Positions 34,712-43,778 of a DNA stretch of 64,000 nucleotides are shown piece after piece; position 1 is the stretch's first letter, and every line of letters begins with the position of its first letter. The notes below the pieces were generated by a model. The model did no database searches, was not told where the DNA came from, and saw only the letters and a list, made by a program, of their open reading frames with translations. The position numbers and the translations under genes were made by a program. Origin of the DNA: Kluyvera sichuanensis (GTDB lineage: Bacteria > Pseudomonadota > Gammaproteobacteria > Enterobacterales > Enterobacteriaceae); NCBI RefSeq assembly GCF_014218705.1, contig NZ_JABBJF010000010.1, positions 1 to 64,000 of the forward strand, written 5' to 3'.

Positions 34712-36874
34712 ATGACCATAAACCCCAGCGTAGTGCTGAGCGTGGAGGAAGAGAGAAAGATTCTGGCACGGATCCGCGATCCGCAGTTTCCCGCCAGAGA
34801 GATAAACGTACGCGACTGTGGTGCGGTCGGCGACGGGGCGACGCTGGATACCGATGCCCTTCAGCGGGCGATTTCCCAACTGCACGCGCTGGGCGGCGGC
34901 CGCGTGGTGGTGCCTGCCGGGCGCTACCTCACCGGTTCGCTAGAGCTGTTGAGCAACATTGATCTGCATCTGGAAAGCCGCCAAAGCGTGCTGCTGTTCA
35001 CCACCGACACCACCGAAGCGCACTATCCGCTGGCCTATGGTCACTGGGAGTGCTCGCCCCTGTGGAACTACCGGGCGCTGATCTACGCGCGTCATGCGCA
35101 CAACATCGCGTTGACCGGCAGCGGTACTCTGGACGGGCAGGCCAGCGAAAGCGTGTGGTGGCACTGGACCCATCAGATTGAACACGCCTGGTCGACTCAC
35201 GCGCAAAATTTGCAGCGTCCCGCAAGCCTGCGGCTGCGCGAAATGAACCTCAACGGGGTACCGGTGGCGGAGCGCCGCTTTGGCGACGGCCACTATTTAC
35301 GCCCGATGTTTATCCAGACGCTGCACTGCCAGAACGTGCTGCTGGCGGGAGTCACGCTACGCAACTCGCCGATGTGGCAGGTCAACCCGGTTATGTGCCG
35401 CAACGTGACGGTGCGCGGCATGACGCTACGCTCGCACGGCCACAACAACGACGGTGTGGATCCGGAAAGCTGCTGCGATGTGCTGATTGAAGACAATCTG
35501 TTTGATTCCGGTGATGACTGTATTGCCATTAAATCCGGGCGCGATCGCGACGGGCGTGAAGCCAATATTCCCTGCGAAAATATCATCATCCGTAATAACC
35601 GTTTCGCCGATGGCCACGGCGGCATTGCGCTGGGCAGTGAAATGAGCGGCGGCATCCGCAACGTTTTTGCCGCGGGTAACGAATTTGACAGCCCGGCGTT
35701 AACCTATCCTCTGCGCCTGAAGGCCAACGCGCTGCGCGGCGGGGTGATTGAAAATGTCTGGCTGCGTCACTCTAAGGTGAAGCGGGTGCGCGATGCCGTG
35801 GTCCACGCCACCATGAACTATGCCGAAGGGGTCTACGGGAGCCACTTACCGCGCTTTCGCAATATCGTGATTGAAGATCTGGAAGCGAGCGGCGGAGAGT
35901 ACGGCCTGTTTATTGAAGGGTTGCCGCAGTCGCCGATTGACGGGCTGGTGCTGAAAGATATCCGCCTTCACGATGTCGAGAACCCGCTGCATGCCGCCCA
36001 CTGGGGACGCGGCGTTAAAATGGAAAACGTGGTGATCAACGGGCTCGATTATCCGCGCCCGGTGCAGCTTTTTGTCCGCGGATTGCCGCAGGTCGGGGAT
36101 TATCTGCGCGCGGTGGCGACGCTACCGGGGAACGATGACGCGGTGCTGCGCTACGACTGGTGGCTGGGTAAAACGGCGGACGGGCCAATGACGCCGCTCG
36201 GTGAAGGGGACATTCTGGCGCTAACGCCGACCATGAGCGGGCGTTTTGTTCGCTGCCAGGTACACCATGGGCAGATGAGTCTGCTCGGCAAGCCCTGGTT
36301 GATTGGGCCGGAGGGCAGCATTCAATTGGCAAGCGGCGAGTCGGTCAATGCGGGCATTCTGCGGGCGCGGGGCATTCTCGATAACGACAGCGGCGCGGAG
36401 TGCATCACCCGGTTTGAGCTGGCGCAAATGGTGATCCGGCTATGGGGGCTGCAGTATCAGCCATCCTGCGGCCTGGTGATTGACGATCTGGCAGCGGATT
36501 CCGTCTGGTATCCGGGCATCGAAGCGCTGATTCAGCGCGGCATGATGGCGCTTGATAAAGGGAAGTTTAACCCGGATAAACCGATTCGCCGCGAAGAGGC
36601 CGCCACGGTTGCCATGATGAGCTGCGGGGTGTCGTATCGCAACGCCTCAACGATGCTGCAATCGACCTTCACCGATGGCCGCCTTCTGCGGGATATTTAC
36701 CTCACCAACGCCCAGCGCGCCGTGGCTTTTGGTTTTCTGCGCTGTAATCACGAAGGGCGCTTTCACCCTCGGCGCTATCTGCGCCGCCATGAAGCGCTGG
36801 AAATGCTGCTGGCGATGAGCCACTTTATCGGCGATCAGGACCGGCCTCAGCGGCAGGTACAGATGCTGCCGTAG
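34712..36874 (+). CDS. GH28 polygalacturonase-like protein with SLH-like C-terminus
   Basis: This protein has 720 residues. Residues about 1-470 form a GH28 right-handed beta-helix: start INVRDCGAVGDG, catalytic motifs HNNDGVDPES (about 246), SGDDCIAIKSG (about 267), GHGGIALGSEMSGG (about 301) and RLKAN (about 336), all key acids present. Residues about 555-715 hold three SLH-like units: ITRFELAQMVIRLWG, PIRREEAATVAMMSCG with G-KFNPDKP before it, and YLRRHEALEMLLAMS with GRFHPRR before it. There is no signal peptide, so it should act in the cytoplasm as an exo-type enzyme. SLH units normally anchor exported proteins to cell walls of other phyla. Confidence 0.88.
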   Translation: MTINPSVVLSVEEERKILARIRDPQFPAREINVRDCGAVGDGATLDTDALQRAISQLHALGGGRVVVPAGRYLTGSLELLSNIDLHLESRQSVLLFTTDTTEAHYPLAYGHWECSPLWNYRALIYARHAHNIALTGSGTLDGQASESVWWHWTHQIEHAWSTHAQNLQRPASLRLREMNLNGVPVAERRFGDGHYLRPMFIQTLHCQNVLLAGVTLRNSPMWQVNPVMCRNVTVRGMTLRSHGHNNDGVDPESCCDVLIEDNLFDSGDDCIAIKSGRDRDGREANIPCENIIIRNNRFADGHGGIALGSEMSGGIRNVFAAGNEFDSPALTYPLRLKANALRGGVIENVWLRHSKVKRVRDAVVHATMNYAEGVYGSHLPRFRNIVIEDLEASGGEYGLFIEGLPQSPIDGLVLKDIRLHDVENPLHAAHWGRGVKMENVVINGLDYPRPVQLFVRGLPQVGDYLRAVATLPGNDDAVLRYDWWLGKTADGPMTPLGEGDILALTPTMSGRFVRCQVHHGQMSLLGKPWLIGPEGSIQLASGESVNAGILRARGILDNDSGAECITRFELAQMVIRLWGLQYQPSCGLVIDDLAADSVWYPGIEALIQRGMMALDKGKFNPDKPIRREEAATVAMMSCGVSYRNASTMLQSTFTDGRLLRDIYLTNAQRAVAFGFLRCNHEGRFHPRRYLRRHEALEMLLAMSHFIGDQDRPQRQVQMLP

Positions 36875-36879
36875 CGGGG

Positions 36880-37788
36880 TTAACGGCGAGCGGTTTGATC
36901 GATCGAACGGATCATCGACTGCTTCGCCGTCATTAAATGGTTACGTAACGCCAGAGTGGCGTCGAGATCGTTCCGGCAGATCAGGGCGATCAGGATCATC
37001 ATATGTTCATCAATGGCGATAATATTGCGCTGTTTCAGATCGCTTTCATCCCACTGGTAGTGGAAGTGAAAAATAACCGAGATAATTTCTAATGACTGAT
37101 TGAAAAATATATTATCGGCTGCGGAGAGCAGCAGTGAATGAAAATCACGATCGAGCTGCGAGAATGTTTTGACATTATCGCCAATATTGTCGCGCAGCTG
37201 GCGATGATATTCCAGAAGGGTTTTTGCCCGTAGCCAGTGTGGGTCATTATCGGGCAGGCTTAAAAAACGCTGTAAAGCATGTAACTCTAACATTTCACGT
37301 AATTCAAATAGCTGCTCGGCGTAAGCGCGATCGAACTCTTTCATTCGCCACAGACCACGTTTTTCGCTCACGATAAGATTATAGCGGCCAAACTTCAGTA
37401 AATATTCCCGCGCGGCAACCGGACTCACTCCCGCCATTTTGGCCAACTGAATTTCACTCATCACTTCCCCGGCCTTTAACTGCCGCTGGTTGATCATGGA
37501 GAAAAACGCCTGCTCAAAAATCTGCGTCTGCTCCTCAAGCGGTGCCTGGGTGCACTCAAAGCCATCCAGAGCATCAGGCTTGCGTATCACGATGTAATCA
37601 TTATTGATTTTTTCCAGTACGCCGCGCTGCTGTAGATGCGAAAGAATGTGGCGAACGGTGGTGCGGCTGATGCTGTACATGTCGCCCAGTGAGGACTGCG
37701 CCGGTAGCGGCGACGGAATATGGCCCTGGGCGATGCCATCAATAATTTGGTTGACGACGCTGCGGCGTAAATTTTGCGAACGGCTCAT
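36880..37788 (-). CDS. lgoR: LgoR (YjjM), GntR/FadR-type regulator
   Basis: This protein of 302 residues has an N-terminal winged helix (MSRSQNLRRSVVNQIIDGIA ... SISRTTVRHILSHLQQRGVLEKI) and a helical FadR-like ligand domain. It is very similar to E. coli LgoR, which controls L-galactonate use; the end of the ligand domain (SLEIISVIFHFHYQWDESDLKQRNIIA) is almost unchanged. The start at 37788 follows GGGGGAGATAACC and matches the E. coli start; an upstream ATG at 37851 is unlikely. It is divergent from lgoD and convergent with the GH28 gene, so it may control both sides. Confidence 0.93.
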   Translation of the reverse strand: MSRSQNLRRSVVNQIIDGIAQGHIPSPLPAQSSLGDMYSISRTTVRHILSHLQQRGVLEKINNDYIVIRKPDALDGFECTQAPLEEQTQIFEQAFFSMINQRQLKAGEVMSEIQLAKMAGVSPVAAREYLLKFGRYNLIVSEKRGLWRMKEFDRAYAEQLFELREMLELHALQRFLSLPDNDPHWLRAKTLLEYHRQLRDNIGDNVKTFSQLDRDFHSLLLSAADNIFFNQSLEIISVIFHFHYQWDESDLKQRNIIAIDEHMMILIALICRNDLDATLALRNHLMTAKQSMIRSIDQTARR

Positions 37789-37926
37789 GGTTATCTCCCC
37801 CTGTGGTTTATTAAAGACGAATTTAAAACATATTTCTGCGCTGATATTCACAAGAATTTATTCCGCTGATGCTGAAACGCTCTGAAATCCACAATAACAA
37901 CCATAACGAAAACAGGAGACGTCGTA

Positions 37927-38970
37927 ATGGCAATGATGAAAACATGGGTTTGTCAGCAACCGGGTGAATTAACGTGGCAATCAAGAAATATTCCAAAACC
38001 ACAACAACATGAGGTCTTAATAAAGGTAAAAACGGTTGGTATCTGCGGAACAGATATTCATGCATGGCGAGGGAAACAACCTTTTTTCAGCTACCCTCGC
38101 GTATTAGGACATGAAATTTGCGGGACGATCGTCGCGCTCGGCAGCCAGACTGACCATTGGCACGTTGGTCAGCAGATCGCGGTGATCCCTTATGTCTCCT
38201 GCCATGAATGCTCTGCGTGCCGGAGCGGGCGAGAGAACTGCTGTGAAAATATTGCGGTGATTGGCGTCCATCGTGATGGTGGGTTCAGCGAATATTTATG
38301 CGTACCTGAGCAAAACATCCTGCTGGCGGAAGGCATTGCACCCGAAGCGGTTGCGCTGATCGAGCCGTTTGCCATCAGCGCGCATGCGGTTCGCCGTGCG
38401 GCGGTGAAGCCCGGTGACGCGGTCCTGGTGGTGGGCGCTGGGCCAATTGGGCTGGGGACGGCAGCCATTGCGGCGGCGGAAGGCGCGCAGGTGGTGATGG
38501 TGGATACTAGCCCGGAGCGCCGCGCGCACGTGGCGCTCCAGCTGGCGTTACCGGCTCTCGATCCGCTGGCCGATGACTTCCTCACTCAGTTGCGCGATAG
38601 CTTTGGCGGCGACCTTGCACAGACGGTGATTGATGCCACCGGCAGCGCGCAGTCGATGAATCGCGCGGTGGAGTTGATTCGCCACGGCGGCAGCATTGTA
38701 TTTGTCGGCCTGTTTAAAGGCGACCTGCAGTTCTCTGATCCGGAGTTCCATAAAAAAGAGACCACGCTGCTGGGCAGCCGAAACGCCACAAAAGCGGACT
38801 TTGCGCGGGTGGGGGAGCTGATGCAGCGCGGGCTGCTGCGCGCCGACATGCTGCTGACTCACCGGTTGCACTTTGATGAGTTGGGTAGCACCTATGAACG
38901 AGATGTCATCAATAATCCACGGCTGATTAAAGGCGTGATAGAGTTTAGCGAGAACATTGCTGGCGCTTAA
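37927..38970 (+). CDS. lgoD: LgoD (YjjN), L-galactonate 5-dehydrogenase, zinc MDR family
   Basis: This protein of 347 residues has catalytic-zinc residues in VGICGTDIHAW and GHEICG, structural-zinc cysteines in CHECSACRSGRENCCEN, and a Rossmann motif VVGAGPIGLG. By memory it is about 70 percent identical to E. coli LgoD, which oxidises L-galactonate to D-tagaturonate with NAD. E. coli has the transporter lgoT next to lgoR; here lgoT is missing and pectin-fragment genes stand in its place. Confidence 0.92.
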   Translation: MAMMKTWVCQQPGELTWQSRNIPKPQQHEVLIKVKTVGICGTDIHAWRGKQPFFSYPRVLGHEICGTIVALGSQTDHWHVGQQIAVIPYVSCHECSACRSGRENCCENIAVIGVHRDGGFSEYLCVPEQNILLAEGIAPEAVALIEPFAISAHAVRRAAVKPGDAVLVVGAGPIGLGTAAIAAAEGAQVVMVDTSPERRAHVALQLALPALDPLADDFLTQLRDSFGGDLAQTVIDATGSAQSMNRAVELIRHGGSIVFVGLFKGDLQFSDPEFHKKETTLLGSRNATKADFARVGELMQRGLLRADMLLTHRLHFDELGSTYERDVINNPRLIKGVIEFSENIAGA

Positions 38971-38979
38971 TAAAATAAA

Positions 38980-38995
38980 TGTGATGTAAATCACT
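38980..38995 (+). promoter_or_regulatory. CRP-like site upstream of the Ldh-family gene
   Basis: TGTGA-TGTAAA-TCACT agrees with the CRP consensus at 9 of 10 key bases. It lies 10 bases after the lgoD stop and 67 before the next start, implying a separate CRP-dependent promoter. Confidence 0.7.
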
Positions 38996-39061
38996 ATGTT
39001 AACTAAGTAAAACCTGCGCCTCCGTCTACGCTAAAGCCTGTCCGACAATATGGAGAAAAAC

Positions 39062-40000
39062 ATGACAACGGTAAACATCGCGCTTAAGGAAGCCTATCAA
39101 CTGGCCTTCGACGTCCTCAGCTCAAACGGATTTTCAGCCGCACACGCCGACGCTATCGCCCGCAACGTCACCGCGGGTGAACGCGACGGCTGTGCTTCAC
39201 ACGGCCTGTGGCGCCTGCTGGGGATTGTAGAAACTCTGCGCAAAGGCAAGGTGTCGCCGGATGCGGAACCGACGATTGTCGATCAGGCGCCCGCTATCGT
39301 TAAAGCGGATGCCAACGGGGCGTATTCGCTGTGTGCCTATGAAAAGGCGCTGCCGCTGCTGATTGAAAAAACTCGCCATTGTGGCATTGCGGCGCTGGCG
39401 ATCAACCGTTGCGTGCACTTCTCGGCGCTGTTTGCCGACGTGGAACCGCTGACCGACGTGGGGTTGGTGGGTTACGCCTGTACGCCAAGCCACGCGTGGG
39501 TGGCCCCGGCGGGCGGCACCCAGCCGCTGTTCGGCACCAACCCGATTGCGTTCGGCTGGCCACGCGGTGCGAAGCCGCCGTTTATTTTTGATATGGCGAC
39601 CAGCGCCGCAGCGCGCGGTGAAATTCAGCTGCATCAGCGAGCGGGTAAGCCAATTCCAGAAGGCTGGGGGATTGATAGCGATGGCCAGCCAACCACCGAC
39701 CCGCAGGCGGTGCTGGACGGGGCGATGCTGACCTTCGGCGGCCATAAAGGCTCGGCGCTGGCGGCGATGGTGGAGCTGTTCGCCGGCCCGCTGATTGGCG
39801 ATATGACCAGCGCCGAATCGCTGGCGTGGGATAACGGCGCGGGTGGCCTGCCGTACGGCGGCGAGCTGATTCTGGCGCTCGACCCTCAGCGTTTCCTGGG
39901 AGCAGAGGCCGGGACGCATCTGGCGCGCGAGCGAAGTGAGAAACAGGGGCTGGATGTTTCTCGTGGCCTGTACGACGAGATTTGTGCGCTGCGCGGGTAA
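39062..40000 (+). CDS. Ldh-family (malate/L-lactate/ureidoglycolate type) oxidoreductase
   Basis: This protein of 312 residues is of the YbiC/YiaK/DpkA superfamily: SHGLWRL near the N-terminus (conserved catalytic-region His), IVKADANGAYS, FGTNPIAFGWPRGAKPPFIFDMATSAAARGEIQ and GGHKGSALAAMVELF. These enzymes reduce 2-oxo acids or cyclic imines with NAD(P)H. The substrate is not clear; 2,3-diketo-L-gulonate or delta-1-piperideine-2-carboxylate are family examples. The start at 39062 (MTTVNIALKE) follows GGAGAAAAAC. Confidence 0.88.
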   Translation: MTTVNIALKEAYQLAFDVLSSNGFSAAHADAIARNVTAGERDGCASHGLWRLLGIVETLRKGKVSPDAEPTIVDQAPAIVKADANGAYSLCAYEKALPLLIEKTRHCGIAALAINRCVHFSALFADVEPLTDVGLVGYACTPSHAWVAPAGGTQPLFGTNPIAFGWPRGAKPPFIFDMATSAAARGEIQLHQRAGKPIPEGWGIDSDGQPTTDPQAVLDGAMLTFGGHKGSALAAMVELFAGPLIGDMTSAESLAWDNGAGGLPYGGELILALDPQRFLGAEAGTHLARERSEKQGLDVSRGLYDEICALRG

Positions 40001-40006
40001 CGAGCA

Positions 40007-40036
40007 TCCCCGGCGGCGCTCCGCTTGGCCGGGCTA
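40007..40036. repeat. REP element, CCCGGCGGCG...CGGGCTAC type
   Basis: This is the same 30-base unit as at 18729 and in the inverted pair at 28367-28441, with few changes. It lies in the gap after the Ldh-family gene. Confidence 0.8.
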
Positions 40037-40065
40037 CGCGATCCGTCAATCTGCACTCATCGGTT

Positions 40066-40101
40066 CCCTCTCCCCTATGGGGAGAGGGCTAGGGTGAGGG
40101 G
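40066..40101. repeat. Interspersed CCCTCTCCCC palindromic repeat, copy 3
   Basis: ccctctcccctatggggaga plus gggctagggtgagggg is almost identical to copy 1 at 15619-15656, differing in the loop. Confidence 0.8.
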
Positions 40102-40162
40102 AACAGGCACGCTCGGTGATGCAAAATCGCGCCGCTACCCGTATTAATAGTCACAATTTCTA

Positions 40163-40189
40163 TAAAGTTTTGTCTTTTCCCGCCGAAAA
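40163..40189 (+). promoter_or_regulatory. FliA (sigma-28) promoter of tsr
   Basis: TAAAGTTT-N11-GCCGAAAA fits the sigma-28 consensus TAAAGTTT-N11-GCCGATAA with one mismatch and exact spacing. It lies 30 bases before the tsr start codon, placing tsr in the late flagellar regulon as in E. coli. Confidence 0.93.
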
Positions 40190-40218
40190 CTCGTTATTCG
40201 TCCGGAGGAAAGAGAAAC

Positions 40219-41886
40219 ATGTTAAAACGTATAAAGATCGTCACCAGCCTCGTGCTGGTTTTGGTGTTGTTTGGCCTGTTACAGCTGGCGTCAGGGGGAC
40301 TGTTCTTTAACTCTTTGAAGCATGACAAAGAGAACTTCACCATTCTGCAAACTGTGCGTCAGCAGCAGTCCGGGCTGAACGGGAGCTGGGTTGCTCTGCT
40401 GCAAACCCGCAATACTCTCAACCGTGCAGGGATCCGTTACATGATGGATCAGAACAATATCGGCAGCGGCGCTACCGTTGCCGAGTTGATGCAGATTGCC
40501 ACCAAATCACTGTCAGATGCGGAAAAACGCTGGACCGAGTACGAAGCGATGCCGCGTGACCCGCGTCAGAGCGAAGCGGCGGCGCTGGAAATCAAACGTA
40601 ACTACGATATCTACCACGGCGCGCTGTCCGAACTTATCCAACTGCTGGGCGCAGGCAAAATCAACGACTTCTTCGACCAACCGACTCAGGGTTATCAGGA
40701 CGGCTTTGAGAAGGCGTACGTCAACTATCTGCAACAGAACGACAGCCTGTACGACCTGGCGGTCAACGACAGCAATGCCTCCTACACGCAGGCCATGTGG
40801 ATCCTGTTTAGCGTGATGATCGCCGTACTGGCCGTGATCATCTCCGTCTGGCTGGGCGTGCGCAAGACGCTTATCGAACCACTGAATCGTTTAATCGACA
40901 GCATTCGCCACATTGCGGGCGGTGACCTGGTCAAACGCATCGACGTGGAAAGCGACAACGAAATGGGCGAGCTGGCACACTCTCTGCGCCATATGCAGGG
41001 TGAACTGGCGCGCACCGTGGGCGAAGTTCGTCAGGGGGCTCACGCGATTTACAGCGGCGCGAGTGAAATTGCGATGGGCAACAACGACCTCTCTTCACGT
41101 ACCGAGCAGCAGGCGGCTTCTCTGGAAGAGACGGCGGCGAGTATGGAAGAGCTGACGGCGACCGTGAAACAGAACGCCGAAAACGCCCGTCAAGCGAGCC
41201 ATCTGGCGCTGAGCGCATCGGAAACCGCGCAGAAGGGCGGTAAAGTCGTGGATAACGTGGTGCAGACCATGCGTGATATCACCGCCAGTTCGCAGAAAAT
41301 TGCCGACATTATCAGCGTGATTGACGGTATTGCCTTCCAGACCAACATTCTGGCGCTGAACGCCGCGGTGGAAGCCGCACGTGCCGGTGAACAGGGGCGT
41401 GGTTTTGCGGTGGTCGCCGGTGAAGTTCGCAACCTGGCGCAGCGCAGCGCCCAGGCGGCACGGGAAATTAAGAGCCTGATTGAAGATTCGGTAAACCGTG
41501 TCGACCTCGGTTCCACGCTGGTAGAAAGCGCGGGCGAAACCATGGATGAAATCGTGAATGCGGTGACCCGCGTAACCGATATCATGGGCGAAATTGCTTC
41601 CGCATCTGACGAGCAGAGCCGGGGTATCGACCAGGTTGGCCTGGCGGTATCGGAGATGGACCGTGTCACCCAACAGAACGCCTCGCTGGTGGAAGAGTCC
41701 GCGGCAGCCGCCGCGGCGCTGGAAGAGCAGGCTAGCCGACTGACGCAGGCGGTGGCCGTGTTCCGCATCCAGCAGGGCCAGGCAAGTACCGCGCGCGAAC
41801 CGGTCAGCGTGGCCGCTGCGCCAGCGCCGGGTACGCTGCGTAAAGCGGCGGCAACCGACACCGGGGAAAACTGGGAAACCTTCTGA
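40219..41886 (+). CDS. tsr: Tsr, serine chemoreceptor
   Basis: This methyl-accepting chemotaxis protein of 555 residues has two membrane segments (about 10-30 and 192-212), a periplasmic four-helix sensor with the serine-binding motif [15 protein letters not shown], a HAMP domain ([39 protein letters not shown]), methylation helices with [17 protein letters not shown]-type repeats and the signalling tip [13 protein letters not shown]. It ends with NWETF, the pentapeptide that docks CheR and CheB. Its context next to the btsT and lgo genes matches E. coli. Confidence 0.97.
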   Translation: MLKRIKIVTSLVLVLVLFGLLQLASGGLFFNSLKHDKENFTILQTVRQQQSGLNGSWVALLQTRNTLNRAGIRYMMDQNNIGSGATVAELMQIATKSLSDAEKRWTEYEAMPRDPRQSEAAALEIKRNYDIYHGALSELIQLLGAGKINDFFDQPTQGYQDGFEKAYVNYLQQNDSLYDLAVNDSNASYTQAMWILFSVMIAVLAVIISVWLGVRKTLIEPLNRLIDSIRHIAGGDLVKRIDVESDNEMGELAHSLRHMQGELARTVGEVRQGAHAIYSGASEIAMGNNDLSSRTEQQAASLEETAASMEELTATVKQNAENARQASHLALSASETAQKGGKVVDNVVQTMRDITASSQKIADIISVIDGIAFQTNILALNAAVEAARAGEQGRGFAVVAGEVRNLAQRSAQAAREIKSLIEDSVNRVDLGSTLVESAGETMDEIVNAVTRVTDIMGEIASASDEQSRGIDQVGLAVSEMDRVTQQNASLVEESAAAAAALEEQASRLTQAVAVFRIQQGQASTAREPVSVAAAPAPGTLRKAAATDTGENWETF

Positions 41887-41893
41887 TATGACA

Positions 41894-41913
41894 TGCGCCC
41901 CTGTCAGGGCGCA
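41894..41913. terminator. Hairpin between tsr and the convergent acetyltransferase gene
   Basis: TGCGCCC-CTGTCA-GGGCGCA lies 8 bases after the tsr stop and directly before the stop codon of the convergent gene. The T tract is poor, so efficiency is uncertain. Confidence 0.55.
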
Positions 41914-42429
41914 TTAGCTCAGCATCAGGCGCATGGCGCAGCGTGATTCATACGCCATGCCGTGCGCCACTTCTTGTGCCAGCTTTTGCCGTAGCGCAGC
42001 GTTCAATGATGTTTCCGGTAGCATTTCGAATCCCATTCGGGCATACCACGGCGCGTTCCAGGGTACATCCCGAAAGGTGGTGAGCGTGAGCGACGTGAAG
42101 CTCCTTGCTTTGGCCTCTACCGCGACATCGCTAAGAAGGCGTCGACCTAACCCTATTCCCTGACTCGCCTGATGCACGGAGAGCTCGACAATAAACAGCG
42201 TCGAATCCTGTGCTTCTGCTAACAGAAAACCACGCGGTTGACCGCCGTGTTCTACCACCCAACTCATTTCCTGCTGCAGATAATGCTGATGGCAACGGGC
42301 AGAGATGACGGGGCCTTGAGCGAGCCAGCTCAATTCGGGTATCTGCCGAAAGCATTGCCCGGCGGCGCGTTCAATGTCTGGAAGTGCGGCGATATCCGCA
42401 GCAGTGGTCGGACGAACGAGAGTTATCAT
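41914..42429 (-). CDS. GNAT-family N-acetyltransferase
   Basis: This protein of 171 residues carries motif A as ELSVHQASQGIGLGRRLLSDVAVEAKARS (Q-x-x-G-I-G) and an aromatic motif B, NAPWYARMGFEML. The N-terminus MITLVRPTTAADIAALPDIERAAGQ is typical for the family. The start at 42429 is chosen because the upstream frame enters the FidL-like gene region. The substrate is unknown. Confidence 0.9.
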   Translation of the reverse strand: MITLVRPTTAADIAALPDIERAAGQCFRQIPELSWLAQGPVISARCHQHYLQQEMSWVVEHGGQPRGFLLAEAQDSTLFIVELSVHQASQGIGLGRRLLSDVAVEAKARSFTSLTLTTFRDVPWNAPWYARMGFEMLPETSLNAALRQKLAQEVAHGMAYESRCAMRLMLS

Positions 42430-42449
42430 GGGGCAAGTATAGCCTGTCG

Positions 42450-42926
42450 TTAACCGGCGCAAACCAAAATTGGCGAATAAAAGTTACTGATAATCATCGC
42501 ATTATCCGGCGTTTTGCGAATGCTCAACAGCCGTTTCTGACCAGGGGTAATACCCAGCGCATATTTTTCAAATACCCCTGCGGGCACGTTATCGTGACCA
42601 AACTTCTCGACCTGTTTGATGCGTAGCTCGTAAAACGTTTCATGCACGTAGTGCCAGTCAAAGCTCTCCTGGCGAGACACTTTAGTATGTTGCCCATCGT
42701 TAAGCACCTCGCCGTTCATATTGAAATAGCCGGTACCGTCAGGCGCAAAGTGCATCACCACCATTCCTTCAAATGAGAAGCGGTTGTCCTGATGGCTGTC
42801 CTTATAGGTCAGGCTGCCCTGACAGGTCATGGAGAGGCGCGTGGTGTTGTGTATCCAGAGCGAGGTGCCGAGGATAATCAGCAGGTTAACAAGAAGGACG
42901 ACAATCAGCCGTTTATGCTTTTTCAC
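42450..42926 (-). CDS. FidL-like single-pass membrane protein
   Basis: This protein of about 158 residues starts at GTG (VKKHKRLIVVLLVNLLIILG) overlapping the stop of the regulator gene as GTGA. One membrane segment lies at residues 5-23, then a periplasmic domain with RLSMTCQGSLTYKDSHQDNRFSFEGMVVMHF. Length, topology and position after a ToxR-like regulator resemble FidL, partner of MarT on Salmonella SPI-3. It probably modulates the regulator in the membrane, as ToxS does for ToxR; that is inference. Confidence 0.8.
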   Translation of the reverse strand: MKKHKRLIVVLLVNLLIILGTSLWIHNTTRLSMTCQGSLTYKDSHQDNRFSFEGMVVMHFAPDGTGYFNMNGEVLNDGQHTKVSRQESFDWHYVHETFYELRIKQVEKFGHDNVPAGVFEKYALGITPGQKRLLSIRKTPDNAMIISNFYSPILVCAG

Positions 42927-43672
42927 TTTTGCCACTCGTAGTAATAGAGCGTCTGGCAGGCGCTGGCTTTGCCAAGAAACTGAGAGCATTGCGAGAGTAC
43001 CAGTCGGCCGTCATCGCCGTACAGCAGGGGATCCTGAATGTGCGCGTAGAACACCGAATGGTTCAGGCAGGAGAATGCCCCGTCGTTTTTAATCTGTTTT
43101 ATCAGCGTTTTAGCCCGTTCCCGGAAGACATCTGCCAGCGGAGCGAGGGTGTAGACCGGGCAGGTGTCGATATGATCCAGTAAATAGATCTCAGCCTGCT
43201 GCTGCTGGTTTTTCCAGGCGATTGCTGTGCCGCAGAGCGTGAGCACGATAACCGTGACCAGTGCGTAGAGGGCGGTAAAATTTCTGGCGCGGGAGATTTT
43301 TTCGGGTTTAGCCACCGTCGGGACACGTGGGGCAGAAAGCGGCACGATGGAGGTCTCTGCGCTGAACATAAACCCGACTTTTGGCACGGTGACAATAAAC
43401 GGGCTGTCAGGCACCAGCGTGGCGAAAATTTTCCGCAGAATGCTGATGTACTGATTCAGTGAGTTACTGGAGCCGCGCAGGCCGCGCTCATCCCACACCT
43501 GTTCAAAGAACGTTTCTCGCTCGACCACCATGCCGTGATGGGCAATCAGCAGGTTGAGGATATGTTGCGCCGTGCAGGTGAGCACCTGACTGTCCGAGTC
43601 GGGATCGTTTTGTAGTGTCAGTGAACCGTCCTCGTTGTCATAAACAAGCACGTTCGCGAGCAGATATTTCAT
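42923..43672 (-). CDS. MarT/ToxR-like membrane-bound transcriptional regulator
   Basis: This protein of 249 residues has an OmpR-type winged helix at residues about 1-105 (CTAQHILNLLIAHHGMVVERETFFEQVWDERGLRGSSNSLNQYISILRKIF, ending VPKVGFMF), one membrane segment near 130-153 (FTALYALVTVIVLTLCGTAI) and a periplasmic domain with four Cys (CPVY, SCLN, SQCSQ, ACQT). The start at 43672 gives MKYLLANVLVY. It is paired with a FidL-like gene and precedes the pilus operon terminus on the same strand, so it is the best candidate to control the pilus genes. Confidence 0.85.
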   Translation of the reverse strand: MKYLLANVLVYDNEDGSLTLQNDPDSDSQVLTCTAQHILNLLIAHHGMVVERETFFEQVWDERGLRGSSNSLNQYISILRKIFATLVPDSPFIVTVPKVGFMFSAETSIVPLSAPRVPTVAKPEKISRARNFTALYALVTVIVLTLCGTAIAWKNQQQQAEIYLLDHIDTCPVYTLAPLADVFRERAKTLIKQIKNDGAFSCLNHSVFYAHIQDPLLYGDDGRLVLSQCSQFLGKASACQTLYYYEWQK

Positions 43673-43778
43673 GTTTTTCAGCGATCCGGATCGGGGAAGC
43701 AAGGTGGTTTTCGCGTGTAGATGACCATGTTAACTCGAGTTGTTATCGGTAACATTGATCCGGCGCGCCCAAATCTGA

